15,936 nucleotides of DNA from contig JASJEI010000225.1 of the NCBI GenBank assembly GCA_030064795.1, positions 1-15,936 of the forward strand, written 5' to 3'. Shown here in pieces: positions 7,152-15,897 of this stretch; positions within the stretch are counted from its first letter, which is position 1, and each line of letters starts with the position of its first letter. The DNA is from Pleurocapsa sp. MO_226.B13 (GTDB lineage Bacteria; Cyanobacteriota; Cyanobacteriia; Cyanobacteriales; Xenococcaceae). Both the position numbers and the translations under genes were made by a program. The notes beneath the pieces were generated by a model, which was given only the letters and a program-made list of their open reading frames with translations, was not told the origin of the DNA and ran no database searches.

Positions 7152-7157
7152 ATTATA
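7152..7157 (-). promoter_or_regulatory. Candidate -10 box of the menE-tab2 operon
   Basis: The minus strand reads TATAAT, a perfect consensus -10 box, about 130 bases upstream of the menE start and 40 bases after the CHAT gene stop. No good TTGACA-like -35 box is seen at 16-18 bases. The position suits a promoter that separates the menE-tab2 unit from the exoprotein-CHAT operon. Confidence 0.4.
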
Positions 7158-7197
7158 CCCGTTTAACTGTCTTTTATGCTTATTTTTGCGTGATACC

Positions 7198-9939
7198 TCA
7201 TAACCAATTTCCTACCAAAATAAAAGAAGCCCAATGATAAGGACGATTGTAATCTGTATCTGAATACTGACGTAAAAAAGCAAGTTGTGCTTGACGCAAT
7301 GCTTCTGCTTTAGTTATCTGAGGATTTCTCAGTTGTTGATAAAATTGAATCATAAATTCGGCAGTAGAAGCATCATTGATTTGCCAGAGAGTAGCTAAAG
7401 TACTGCGGGTTCCAGCCCTAATCGCAATTCCTGCCAATCCTAAAGCAGCTCGTTTATCGCCAGCAGCAGTTTCACAGGCACTTAAAACCAGTAGTTCAAT
7501 GGGAGTTGCGGACTGTTCTCCTCTAACTCGTAACAAATTATCTAAATCTTTAACTTTAATACGTTCTTGCCAATCGAGTAAATAAGTTTGTTCGGGATTG
7601 GAACTAAAAGTGCCGTGAGTAGCTATGTGCAGGATATTAAAAGGAACTGAATTAATCAGATTTTTCAGGTTTTGCTGAAGAAAGTTTTGCTGGACTAACT
7701 TTTGATGATTATTAATTTGTTGGGCAACTTCGGCTAATTCTAGCTCAACATTATCTATGGGACTTAATCCTTCTGCTTGAAAACTAGGAGCGTCAGTTGC
7801 TCCTGCTAATAATACATTTAACTTTTCTGACAGCAAAGATTGTGGTTCTAACAACTGTAAACCAGGCGTAACGGCGATCGCATACTTTTCTATTAGATAG
7901 CGTTTTCCGTCGTAGAGGGCTGCCATTGGTAAATTTCTTAACGAACCATCCAAAACAAACACCAAAGTTTTTATCTTATTTTCTAAATCGGTTGCCAATG
8001 GTTTAACTAACCAGTCATAAATTTGTTGCGATTCTTGTTTTACCTGATTTAAACTGGTACTTCTTCTCGTCAAGGAGCGACGTAATTGTTGAACTGCTCG
8101 ATCTACTTGAGTTTCAGAAACATCTCGATTAGCATAATGATGCAGGTTATTTGCCCCAGGTAATTTAACAATAATCTCCAGACGATTTTCTAAGATAATG
8201 GGATAGATAACTGCCGCAGAAGCGTCTAAATTGTCAATATCTACTTTTTCTGGTTGGGCGCAAGCATCTCGGAAAAAATTATCTATTTCGGCAAGTTGGA
8301 GTGCTTCGATAACATTACGAGCTTGAATTAAATTCTCTTTACTTGGTTGAGGAGAACCTAAAAGTAAATCTACTAACTGCCGATAAACTGGTTCTACGCT
8401 TTCGCGAAAGGAAAATTGAACTTCTGGATTGAGGACAACTAAATCGCTGCGTAATTCATTGAGAGTGTTAAAGGCTTGAGTGTAATAGTTAAGTACTTCT
8501 GTATTAACTTTATCTGGTGTTTGTCGTGTGCGATGCTGAATAATACGTCCCATTTGCCATTGCCACCTGTAGGTAATATCTGGTGCATTAATAGTTTGAG
8601 CGATTAATAAAGCTGAGAAAGTAAACTTTTCTGCTTGCAACCAATCTGCTTGTTGTTCGTAAAATTCGCCCAAAGTTCCCAGGGCATAGGATTCTGCTTT
8701 TTTATCATCTAGTTTTTTAGCCTGCTCGCCAGCTTGATTTAATATTTGAGCAATATTTGCCATCTTAGTTTTATTTTCTTGGCTATGCTCCAGCTTCATC
8801 AAACTCTGAGCAAAATTGACACTGGCATAGATAGATGGACGACTGACGGGTAATTGAGGGAGAAGGGAATTGATTTCTGGTAATAACATCTCAGCAGAAT
8901 TGTATCGATCCGTAGGGGACGCGGTAGCGTAATCGCGTTCGAGTAACAGACTGAACTGATTTAATCTTGCTTGAATTTGAATGAGGGGAAAATTGGTAGT
9001 TGCTGCTGCTTGTTGATAGTGAGCTAAAGCTGCCTGATGGTAAGATTCTGCTAGTTGTGGGTTTTTGCGCTCTTCTTCTCTTCGAGCTAAAGTTCTTTCG
9101 GTGTTAGCTAAACTGAATAATATTTGGCTTTTATGTTGAGGCGATTCACTTAATAATGCAGATCGCGTAGCAGCTAATTTCTCTAGCATTGCCAAGCTTC
9201 GCTCTAAAATTTCTTGGGAACGGTCTAAATCTCCTCCTTGTCTGTGAATATTCCCCAAATTATTCCAGCTTTTGACTTTAAGTAGAGAATCTGGTTCTGT
9301 CTCTAGCTTATTTTCTATCTGAGTGAATAGTTTTTGAGATCGACGATAAAACCCTAAATTTTGCAATGCTTGGGCTTGATTGATCTGGCTGCCGATTACA
9401 CCTATCTTATCTTCAGCTTGCTGATACAATAATTCAGTTTTTTCAAAATTTTCTAAGGCTTGCTCCGTTTTTCCTCTTGCCAACAGTAAACGTCCCTGAC
9501 GATTTAAAACTTGAGCGCGAACTCGATTATTTTGCTCTTTTGGGGTCAAAGTTTCAAGTAAAGACAAACTAGAAGCGATCGCCTTTTCTGCTTGCTGTAA
9601 CTCTCCTAGTTCTTGATAAGCTAATGATAGAAAACTCAGAGTTTGTGCTTGCTTAATTACATCTCGATTTGCTACATATATTTGCGTTGCTTGTTGTAAT
9701 GCTTTGACAGCATCAGTAAACTGTCCTGAATGGTAATATTGTTTTCCAGCTTGGACTAATGAGTTCGGAGTTCGGAGTTTGGAGTTCGGAGTTTGGAGTT
9801 CGGAGTTGTTCTGATTAATTGGTTGCTTGGCGTTAACGGTCAACCATCCATTAAGACTAAGACTTAGAATTAAGCCCAAAATCGCGAGATGCCTTCGGCA
9901 ACACTTCGCGATCGCTATCAATCTACCAAGACGTTTCAT
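7198..9939 (-). CDS. Exported TPR-CHAT caspase-like protein
   Basis: From the ATG at 9939 the protein has 913 residues; a longer frame to 9966 would need a TTG start. I prefer 9939 because its ATG overlaps the TGA of the upstream exoprotein gene (ATGA) and opens a signal peptide: 'MKRLGRLIAIAKCCRRH', then a hydrophobic stretch, with cleavage likely after 'TVNA' near residue 37. Residues about 60-480 are tetratricopeptide repeats ('AGKQYYHSGQFTDAVKAL', 'NLGNIHRQGGDLDRSQEIL', 'LGTLGEFYEQQADWLQAEKF'). The C-terminal third is a CHAT domain with the catalytic pair His775 in 'ILHIATHGTF' and Cys822 in 'LLVLSACETAAGD'. It ends 'YHWASFILVGNWL', as in many cyanobacterial CHAT proteins. CHAT domains are clan CD cysteine peptidases. 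The signal peptide places this one outside the cytoplasm, where the neighbouring exoproteins are likely substrates or partners (inference). Confidence 0.9.
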   Translation of the reverse strand: MKRLGRLIAIAKCCRRHLAILGLILSLSLNGWLTVNAKQPINQNNSELQTPNSKLRTPNSLVQAGKQYYHSGQFTDAVKALQQATQIYVANRDVIKQAQTLSFLSLAYQELGELQQAEKAIASSLSLLETLTPKEQNNRVRAQVLNRQGRLLLARGKTEQALENFEKTELLYQQAEDKIGVIGSQINQAQALQNLGFYRRSQKLFTQIENKLETEPDSLLKVKSWNNLGNIHRQGGDLDRSQEILERSLAMLEKLAATRSALLSESPQHKSQILFSLANTERTLARREEERKNPQLAESYHQAALAHYQQAAATTNFPLIQIQARLNQFSLLLERDYATASPTDRYNSAEMLLPEINSLLPQLPVSRPSIYASVNFAQSLMKLEHSQENKTKMANIAQILNQAGEQAKKLDDKKAESYALGTLGEFYEQQADWLQAEKFTFSALLIAQTINAPDITYRWQWQMGRIIQHRTRQTPDKVNTEVLNYYTQAFNTLNELRSDLVVLNPEVQFSFRESVEPVYRQLVDLLLGSPQPSKENLIQARNVIEALQLAEIDNFFRDACAQPEKVDIDNLDASAAVIYPIILENRLEIIVKLPGANNLHHYANRDVSETQVDRAVQQLRRSLTRRSTSLNQVKQESQQIYDWLVKPLATDLENKIKTLVFVLDGSLRNLPMAALYDGKRYLIEKYAIAVTPGLQLLEPQSLLSEKLNVLLAGATDAPSFQAEGLSPIDNVELELAEVAQQINNHQKLVQQNFLQQNLKNLINSVPFNILHIATHGTFSSNPEQTYLLDWQERIKVKDLDNLLRVRGEQSATPIELLVLSACETAAGDKRAALGLAGIAIRAGTRSTLATLWQINDASTAEFMIQFYQQLRNPQITKAEALRQAQLAFLRQYSDTDYNRPYHWASFILVGNWL
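9761..9808. repeat. In-frame heptanucleotide tandem repeat inside the CHAT gene
   Basis: Six copies of a 7-base unit (gagttcg, twice as gagtttg) plus a partial seventh run from 9761 to 9808. Six units equal 42 bases or 14 codons, so the reading frame is kept. They encode the low-complexity linker 'NSELQTPNSKLRTPNS' between the signal peptide and the first TPR. Gain or loss of one or two units would shift the frame. Confidence 0.85.
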
Positions 9940-12900
9940 TGTTTCACTTCGTCTAATAACTGACAATTTGGTGGCAAGAAGGAAGAACTTCGGGAAACTG
10001 ACTTAACTGGTTGAGCAGAGAGAACGATATTACCATTGGGTGCAATAAACCAGCTTTGAGCTTCAATGATTTGATGAGAATCATCGTAATTTTCTTCTAA
10101 AAGCGATCGCGTTTGAGATGATTGAGGCGATCGTTGATGATTGGATTCACTATTTACTACCATGCGCCAATCTTCCCAACCAGCATCAGTATTGAGAGTA
10201 TCTTGGGGAGAAGGAGATAAGCCACCTTTACCAGTAATAATAAATTCGCCTTCTTGACCAGCCGAACAAAGATTCCGATTGATTAATTTACTGACATCAA
10301 CAATTTCTATGGGCAACGCGATCGATTCTTGACCAGGCTCAAGTCCTGAAGTGTTAATGTTGACAGTACCATCGAAACCAAACTCAGAGCTAGCGGTAAT
10401 GTCACTTAAATTAGAATTTTCTTGCAGTGCAAAGCCAAAGATATTTTCAGTATCGATTTGAATATTACCGCCATCCCCTGCAAAAGCATTAGCAGTAATA
10501 TCGCTATTTTCTTGGGGAAAAGCCACAATTAAATCAGCAGCAATATTGATATCGCCACCATCTCCGCCAGCTTGAGCAGTACCAGCAGTAGTGGAGATTT
10601 GGCTTTGATTGCGCAACAGCAATAAGTCCTGCATCTGTAGCGCAATGTCGCCCCCTGTGTTGCTAGCGGTTTGAGCAGAGATGGAGGCTCCATTGTCGAG
10701 GGTGAGAGAATCTGCCTGAAGGAAGATGTTGCCCCCTGTTCCCTCTCCCTGGCTATTGACAGAGATAGTCGCGCCATCCCGAATGACCACGATTCTGGGG
10801 TCAATGAAAATACTGCCGCCTTGACCGCTAGAACCGACAGTGGTGCTGGCAAATAGTCCACTGTCAGCCTCGGTTAGGATAATGCTGTCAGTTACTTTCA
10901 GGGTGATATCCCCCGCATTAAAGCTGCCTGATGTACTCGTGAGCAGTTGCCCGCCATTGGTGGCTTCAAGGGTGTTCGCGGTGACGGCAATGCTGCCTGC
11001 TTTACCTTCTCCCAAAGTACTGGCAGACACTTGAGCTCCATTGGTAACAGACAGAGAGCCTGTACTAATCTCCACACCTCCGGCGTTTCCTACTGCCCTA
11101 GGCTGTACTTTGCTTAATGCACCACCGGACCCGAATCGGCTAGATTCCCCTTCAAACACCACAGAGTCGGCGGCATGAATCGTCACACTGCCGGCATTCC
11201 CCTCTCCTCTGGTACTGGCAGACACTTGAGCGCCATTGGTAACAGAAAGGGAGCCAGTGGTAATTGAGATACTCCCCGCGTTGCCCCTTGCGAGGGGGTC
11301 TACTAAGCTGAATGCACCACTGTTCAATCCAATGCTAGTTTCCCCATCAAACAAGACCTTCTCGCTGGCAGTAAGGGTCATACTACCAGCATTTCCCTCT
11401 CCAATGGTACTGACAGACAATTCAGCTCCATTGGTGACTTCAAGAGAGCTAGTAGTAATTGAGATACCCCCCGCGTTACCTCTTCCCCTAGGACGCACTT
11501 GGCTAAATGCACCACTGCCTTCTCCATCGATATCTTCCCCATCAAACACGACAGACTCCGTGGCTTGAATCGTCACTATGCCGGCATTGCCCTCTCCATT
11601 GGTACTGGCAGACAGTATAGCTCCATTGAGTACTTTCAGGGAGCCAGTAGTAATTGAGATATTCCCCGCGTTGCCCCTTGCCCCAAAACTCAATCGGCTG
11701 AATGCACCACCCGGACCAAATAATTGCTTGCCAGCCCCATCAAACAAGACGGTATCGGTGGCATTAATCTTCACACTGCCGGCATTCCCCTCTCCTTCTG
11801 TAAAAGTCGCCACTTGAGCTCCATTGGTAACAGCAAGGTAAACAGTTGTAATGTCTATATTGCCTGCGTTACCCCTTCCTTGAGTTTGAGTAAACAGGCC
11901 ACTGGAAGTACCATCAACAGGATCAAAGCCAATCACTTGCACTGATTCGGAGGCATTCACCGTTAAGTCTCCCCCGTCTCTATCGCCCCTATTAGTAGCT
12001 GTAATCTGAGCCCCTTCCAGAAGCTGCAATTGACTGGTTATAATCGTTACGTTTCCACCCTTTCCCGTTACTAAAGTTTGGTCGTCCAAGGGACTGCGAA
12101 ACAAGCGACTGCCAAAAGAAGAACCTGTGTTGCTTTGTATACTACTACTAAAACTACCATTATCAAAGGGAAGAGATCCTGTAGCACCAATTATTTGGAC
12201 TGATTCTGAGGCGTTTACGGTTAAATTTCCTCCATTCCCCTGACTGAAAGTACCAGCTAAGACTCTTGCTCCATTTTCGACTCGCAAATGTTTGGTAGTA
12301 ATTGTCAGGTCTCCCGCATCTCCTGTTCCTCCAGTTTGAGTAAACAAACCGCTAGATAGTAGCTTGTCAGCTGTAGTCCCAGTAAGTTCGACTGATTCCG
12401 AGGCATTTACTACCAACCCTTGTCCAGCCTTCGCTCCCAGAGTGGTAGCTGCTATCTGGGAACCATCACTAAGCTTCACCTGCCTACCCCATACTGCGAT
12501 TGCACCACCACCCTCACCACTGGTGTTGACAAAAGCTTCATTGGTAAGTGATATATCTGCTCGCGCTATATCTTCGGGAAAACTTAAATTCAGGTTGCTT
12601 CCATCAACATTTAGCCCTATCGTTCCTGAGCCAGCGACTCCTGCTAATTCCACTTGCCCTCCTGGAGCGTGCAACCCTCCTCCATCTATGGCAATGTCTC
12701 CACCCACCAGCAGCAAACTCTGACCATCAGGCACTCGCAAACCAGATAGAGGCTCTCCTAATAGATCTACTCCTGCTGGTGCAGTTGACCTATTTTCAAT
12801 CCGTCCTGGGTTAATTTGATTGAAGAAAAAAGCAGAGGGTTTAATTGTTAATAACGGTGGTTGTTCTGGTTCAGTGGCACTAAAAAAACCGCGATCGCCA

Positions 12901-13379
12901 AATTGAATGGCATTAGCCGTACTCGCTGCAAACGAACCTCCCACATCTAAACTGGCATTTTCGCCAAAAATAATGCCATTAGGATTAATCAAAAATAGAT
13001 TGGCATTACCATTAACCCCCAAGGTTCCGAAAATCTCTGAAAGATTACTGCCCGTTACTCGACTAAAAATATTAGTAATTCCTGCTGGATTAGCAAAATA
13101 AACCCGTTGTAAATCTCCGATATTGAATTCTTGGAAACTGTGAAACAGATTACTATCTCTGATAGCACCACCATCAATGCGATCGGCGGTTCGTCCTTTT
13201 ATTTCTACATTAGGTGTGACAACTGAGGCTTCATTACCCAAACTATTATCGGGAATAATCTGAGCTATAGCGCGATCGCCATTGCCAGCAAATAATACTA
13301 GCTCTGTTAAGAAAGCGAGCTTGGCTAAAATACCAGATAATACGAATTTCAAGTCATGGTGATTCCAGTATTGAGTCAT
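9936..13379 (-). CDS. TPS-domain exoprotein with filamentous haemagglutinin N-terminus, 1147 aa
   Basis: The protein starts with an extended signal peptide, with cleavage likely after 'DRAIA' at residue 39. A TPS (haemagglutination-activity) domain follows, with 'SNLFHSFQEFNIGDLQRVYF' (76-95), 'FSRVTGSNLSEIFGTLG' and the family motif NPNGI in 'INPNGIIFGENASLDVGG'. After about residue 300 come seven or so beta-helix repeats of 63-65 residues, patterned as 'GNAGSVTIHAADSVVFEG…' then 'GNAGSISITTGSLSVTNGAQ'. The conserved C-terminus has 'DGTVNINTSGLEPGQESIAL', 'VDVSKLINRNLCS' and 'GWEDWR'. The only cysteines of the mature protein are C1038 and C1139. Such proteins cross the outer membrane through a TpsB pore; none is encoded in this window. 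It is the second gene of the operon, 43 bases after its paralog. Its TGA stop overlaps the CHAT gene start. Confidence 0.9.
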   Translation of the reverse strand: MTQYWNHHDLKFVLSGILAKLAFLTELVLFAGNGDRAIAQIIPDNSLGNEASVVTPNVEIKGRTADRIDGGAIRDSNLFHSFQEFNIGDLQRVYFANPAGITNIFSRVTGSNLSEIFGTLGVNGNANLFLINPNGIIFGENASLDVGGSFAASTANAIQFGDRGFFSATEPEQPPLLTIKPSAFFFNQINPGRIENRSTAPAGVDLLGEPLSGLRVPDGQSLLLVGGDIAIDGGGLHAPGGQVELAGVAGSGTIGLNVDGSNLNLSFPEDIARADISLTNEAFVNTSGEGGGAIAVWGRQVKLSDGSQIAATTLGAKAGQGLVVNASESVELTGTTADKLLSSGLFTQTGGTGDAGDLTITTKHLRVENGARVLAGTFSQGNGGNLTVNASESVQIIGATGSLPFDNGSFSSSIQSNTGSSFGSRLFRSPLDDQTLVTGKGGNVTIITSQLQLLEGAQITATNRGDRDGGDLTVNASESVQVIGFDPVDGTSSGLFTQTQGRGNAGNIDITTVYLAVTNGAQVATFTEGEGNAGSVKINATDTVLFDGAGKQLFGPGGAFSRLSFGARGNAGNISITTGSLKVLNGAILSASTNGEGNAGIVTIQATESVVFDGEDIDGEGSGAFSQVRPRGRGNAGGISITTSSLEVTNGAELSVSTIGEGNAGSMTLTASEKVLFDGETSIGLNSGAFSLVDPLARGNAGSISITTGSLSVTNGAQVSASTRGEGNAGSVTIHAADSVVFEGESSRFGSGGALSKVQPRAVGNAGGVEISTGSLSVTNGAQVSASTLGEGKAGSIAVTANTLEATNGGQLLTSTSGSFNAGDITLKVTDSIILTEADSGLFASTTVGSSGQGGSIFIDPRIVVIRDGATISVNSQGEGTGGNIFLQADSLTLDNGASISAQTASNTGGDIALQMQDLLLLRNQSQISTTAGTAQAGGDGGDINIAADLIVAFPQENSDITANAFAGDGGNIQIDTENIFGFALQENSNLSDITASSEFGFDGTVNINTSGLEPGQESIALPIEIVDVSKLINRNLCSAGQEGEFIITGKGGLSPSPQDTLNTDAGWEDWRMVVNSESNHQRSPQSSQTRSLLEENYDDSHQIIEAQSWFIAPNGNIVLSAQPVKSVSRSSSFLPPNCQLLDEVKQ
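10163..10660 (-). repeat. C-terminal module shared by the two exoprotein genes (copy 1)
   Basis: This part of the 1147-residue exoprotein gene is closely similar to about 13619-14119 in the upstream paralog, both as DNA and as protein. It includes 'QDLLLLR', 'GGDGGDINIAADLIV', 'GQESIALPIEIVDVSKLI' and 'GKGGLSPSP'. It marks the fixed C-terminal end of the duplicated genes. Confidence 0.75.
10985..11990 (-). repeat. Approximately 195-bp tandem coding repeats
   Basis: Within the 1147-residue exoprotein, the DNA around the codons for 'GNAG(S/I)(V/M)T' recurs near 11769, 11572, 11377, 11183 and 10985, a spacing of 194-198 bases. Each unit encodes one 63-65 residue beta-helix module. The nearest units keep strong nucleotide similarity ('gccggcattcccctctcc' and 'tggtactggcagacacttga'), which indicates recent duplication or gene conversion. 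Confidence 0.75.
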
Positions 13380-13419
13380 GTTGTTAATTTTCGATTCTTA
13401 TCTATTCACGTTCTCTCAG
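12826..13419 (-). repeat. Duplicated 5' block of the exoprotein genes (copy 1)
   Basis: The leader and TPS-domain coding sequence match 15344-15936 almost base for base. The match includes about 40 untranslated bases upstream of the ATG, where both copies share 'atcgaaaattaacaac' and 'ctgagaga'. The proteins differ at only about a dozen of the first 170 residues, so the tandem duplication carried its own leader. Confidence 0.85.
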
Positions 13420-13422
13420 CAA

Positions 13423-15897
13423 TCAACAATCGAATGGATCTAACCAAGAATCTTGAGATTGTACATTAGTTGGTTGGGCAGTAAGAACGATCTTACCATT
13501 GGGAGCTTTGTACCAACCCTGAGCTTCAATAATTGTTGGAAAATTATCTCGATTTTTGGGAGTTACTTCTTTTCTGGGTGCAATTGCTTGTTGATTATTT
13601 CCTTGATTATCTTCTGTGATGCGCCAATCTTCCCAGCCCGCATCGGTGTCAAGAGGATCTTTTGGAGAAGGAGATAAACCACCTTTACCAGTAATAATAA
13701 ATTCGTCCTTTTGCTCAGACGAACAAAGATTGCGATCGATTAATTTACTGACATCAACAATTTCTATCGGTAACGCGATCGATTCTTGACCAGGCTCAAG
13801 TCCTGAAGTGTTAATGTTGACAGTACCATCTAGACCAAATTGAGAGCTAGCGGTAATGTCACTTAAGTTAGGATTTGCTTGCAACTCAAATCCAAAGATA
13901 TTTTCAGTATTAATTTGGATATTACCACCCTTACCTTCAAAAGCATTAGCAGTAATATCGCTATTTTCTTGAGGAAAAGAAACAATCAAATCGGCAGCAA
14001 TGTTGATATCGCCACCATCTCCCCCTGATTCAGCAGTGCCAGCAGTAGTAGAGATTTGGCTACCGCGACGCAGTAGCAATAAGTCCTGAACTTTCAAGGT
14101 AATATCGCCTCCATTACCCGAACTGGTTGTGGCAGAGATCGCTCCTTGATTATCTAGCAGAATAGAACCAGCTGTAATTTCAAGTTGACCAGCATCTCCT
14201 GGCTGAGAATTTGAGTCTGGAAGGTTTTCTAAACTGCTGACACTAACTTGAGCCCTATCCTGGATAGTCAATTGACCCGTGTTAATAGTCAAATTACCTC
14301 CATTACCTGTACCGACGACAACTACCCCCCTTCTAATTGCTTCTAGTCGTCCACCAGTTTCAGCAACTAACCTGCTAGGTTGACCATTCTCTGAAGTTCC
14401 AATTAAGAAGATGGATTCAGTTGCATTGATATTGACATCGCCTCCATCACCTTCACCAAAGGTAGAAGCTGAAACCTCTGCGCCGTCTCGAACCATCAAT
14501 CGTTTCGTGTTAATGTTTAAATTTCCTGCTTTTCCCGAGCCTCGTGTCTGCACCGATAATCCACCAGGACGTTGTCTGTTAGGTAAGAAACCACTCAACT
14601 CTACTGACTCAGAAGCATTGACGATAATATTTCCTCCTCCAGGCTTATCTATAGTAGATGCTGAAATCCTCGCCCCATCTCGAACAATTAAGTGTTTGGT
14701 GTTGAGAATCAAGTTTCCAGCTTCTCCTTCTCCTCTGGCATCACTTTCCAATTGACTCGGTCTTTCCCTTTGCATTGAGTTTTGACTCTGACCACCAATA
14801 GAGAAGCCAGTTACTTCTATCAAGTCAGCAGCATTAACCTCAATCCCACTACTATTTCCCTGACTTTCTTCTGTGGTAGAGGCTGATATTTGCGAACCAC
14901 CTCGAACAAGAAGCTGCCTAGTCTGAAGAGAAATTCTTTTGCCATTTAAATTTCCCAGAGTGTTGGCAATAATTTCTGATTCATTATCTAGGGTAATATG
15001 CTGACCCTGAATCTTCACGAAACCACCACCCTGCCCGCTAACATCTACTTGCGCTCGATTAATCAAGGATATATCAGCTAAGTTTAAACTTTCAGGAACA
15101 GTTACGCTCAGGTTATTGCCATCAAGATTAAGCCCTACAGTTCCAGAGTTAGCAATTCCTACTAATTCCACTTGACCTTCTAAAGCATTTAATCCTCCGC
15201 CATCTAAAACAATATCTCCTCCCACCAATAGTAAGCTTCGACCGTCAGGAACTCTTAAACCGAATAAAGGCTCGTCTGCTAAATTAACTCCTGCTGATGC
15301 GGTTGCTCGATTGGTAATTTTTGCTGTCTGAATTTGATTTAAAAAAAAGGCAGAAGGATTCACTGTTAGTAACGGTGGTTGTTCTGGATCGGTGGCACTA
15401 AAAAAACCGCGATCGCCGAACTGGATAGCATTAGCCGTACTCGCTGCAAATGAACCTCCCACATCTAAACTGGCATTTTCGCCAAAAATAATCCCGTTGG
15501 GATTGAGCAAAAAAAGATTGGCATTGCCATTAACCCCCAAGGTTCCCAAAATCTCTGAAAGATTACTGCCCGTTACTCGACTAAAAATATTAGTAATTCC
15601 TTCTGGATTAGCAAAATATACCCGTTGCAAATCTCCAATATTAAATTCTTGAAAACTGTGAAACAGATTACTATCTCTGATTGCACCACCATCAATACGC
15701 TCGGCGGTTCGTCCTTTAATTTCTACATTAGGTGTTACAACTGAAGCTTCTGCACCCAAACTATCATCAGGAATAATTTGAGCTATAGCGCGATCGCTCC
15801 ATCCAGCAAATAATACTAGCTCTGTTAAGAGAGCGAGCTTGGCTAAAATACCAGATAATAAGAATTTAAAGTAATGGTGATTCCAGTATTGAGTCAT
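13423..15897 (-). CDS. TPS-domain exoprotein with filamentous haemagglutinin N-terminus, 824 aa
   Basis: This is a shorter paralog of the next gene and shares its first 170 residues almost exactly: signal peptide to 'SDRAIA' at 39, the TPS domain with NPNGI in 'LNPNGIIFGENASLDVGG', and 'SFQEFNIGDLQRVYF'. The middle is different, with about four beta-helix modules that are more diverged, such as 'GEAGNLILNTKHLIVRDGAR' and 'GDGGDVNINATESIFLIGT'. The C-terminal module is again shared ('GQESIALPIEIVDVSKLI', 'GWEDWR'). The two cysteines of the mature protein are C725 and the final residue C824. It is the first gene of the operon seen here; its promoter lies beyond the window edge. No Shine-Dalgarno precedes the ATG at 15897, as in its paralog. 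An exported, surface-bound or released beta-helix protein is expected; its binding target is unknown. Confidence 0.9.
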   Translation of the reverse strand: MTQYWNHHYFKFLLSGILAKLALLTELVLFAGWSDRAIAQIIPDDSLGAEASVVTPNVEIKGRTAERIDGGAIRDSNLFHSFQEFNIGDLQRVYFANPEGITNIFSRVTGSNLSEILGTLGVNGNANLFLLNPNGIIFGENASLDVGGSFAASTANAIQFGDRGFFSATDPEQPPLLTVNPSAFFLNQIQTAKITNRATASAGVNLADEPLFGLRVPDGRSLLLVGGDIVLDGGGLNALEGQVELVGIANSGTVGLNLDGNNLSVTVPESLNLADISLINRAQVDVSGQGGGFVKIQGQHITLDNESEIIANTLGNLNGKRISLQTRQLLVRGGSQISASTTEESQGNSSGIEVNAADLIEVTGFSIGGQSQNSMQRERPSQLESDARGEGEAGNLILNTKHLIVRDGARISASTIDKPGGGNIIVNASESVELSGFLPNRQRPGGLSVQTRGSGKAGNLNINTKRLMVRDGAEVSASTFGEGDGGDVNINATESIFLIGTSENGQPSRLVAETGGRLEAIRRGVVVVGTGNGGNLTINTGQLTIQDRAQVSVSSLENLPDSNSQPGDAGQLEITAGSILLDNQGAISATTSSGNGGDITLKVQDLLLLRRGSQISTTAGTAESGGDGGDINIAADLIVSFPQENSDITANAFEGKGGNIQINTENIFGFELQANPNLSDITASSQFGLDGTVNINTSGLEPGQESIALPIEIVDVSKLIDRNLCSSEQKDEFIITGKGGLSPSPKDPLDTDAGWEDWRITEDNQGNNQQAIAPRKEVTPKNRDNFPTIIEAQGWYKAPNGKIVLTAQPTNVQSQDSWLDPFDC
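13619..14119 (-). repeat. C-terminal module shared by the two exoprotein genes (copy 2)
   Basis: Partner of the block at about 10163-10660. Similarity falls off past the 'GWEDWR' codons, where the two proteins carry unrelated spacers, and then partly recovers in the terminal 'IIEAQ…APNG…IVL.AQP' segment. Confidence 0.75.

Noticed and set aside
9940..9966. TTG start nine codons upstream for the CHAT gene
   Set aside because: The ATG at 9939 begins a cleaner signal peptide and gives the common ATGA stop-start overlap.
10985..11990. CRISPR-like regular spacing
   Set aside because: The period is about 195 bases, the whole unit is similar, and it lies in frame inside a coding sequence; there are no short direct repeats with unique spacers.
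10529..13101. Many plus-strand open frames opposite the larger exoprotein gene
   Set aside because: They are proline- and serine-rich antisense images of Gly/Asn/Ser-rich beta-helix repeats and recur with the repeat period, so they are shadows.
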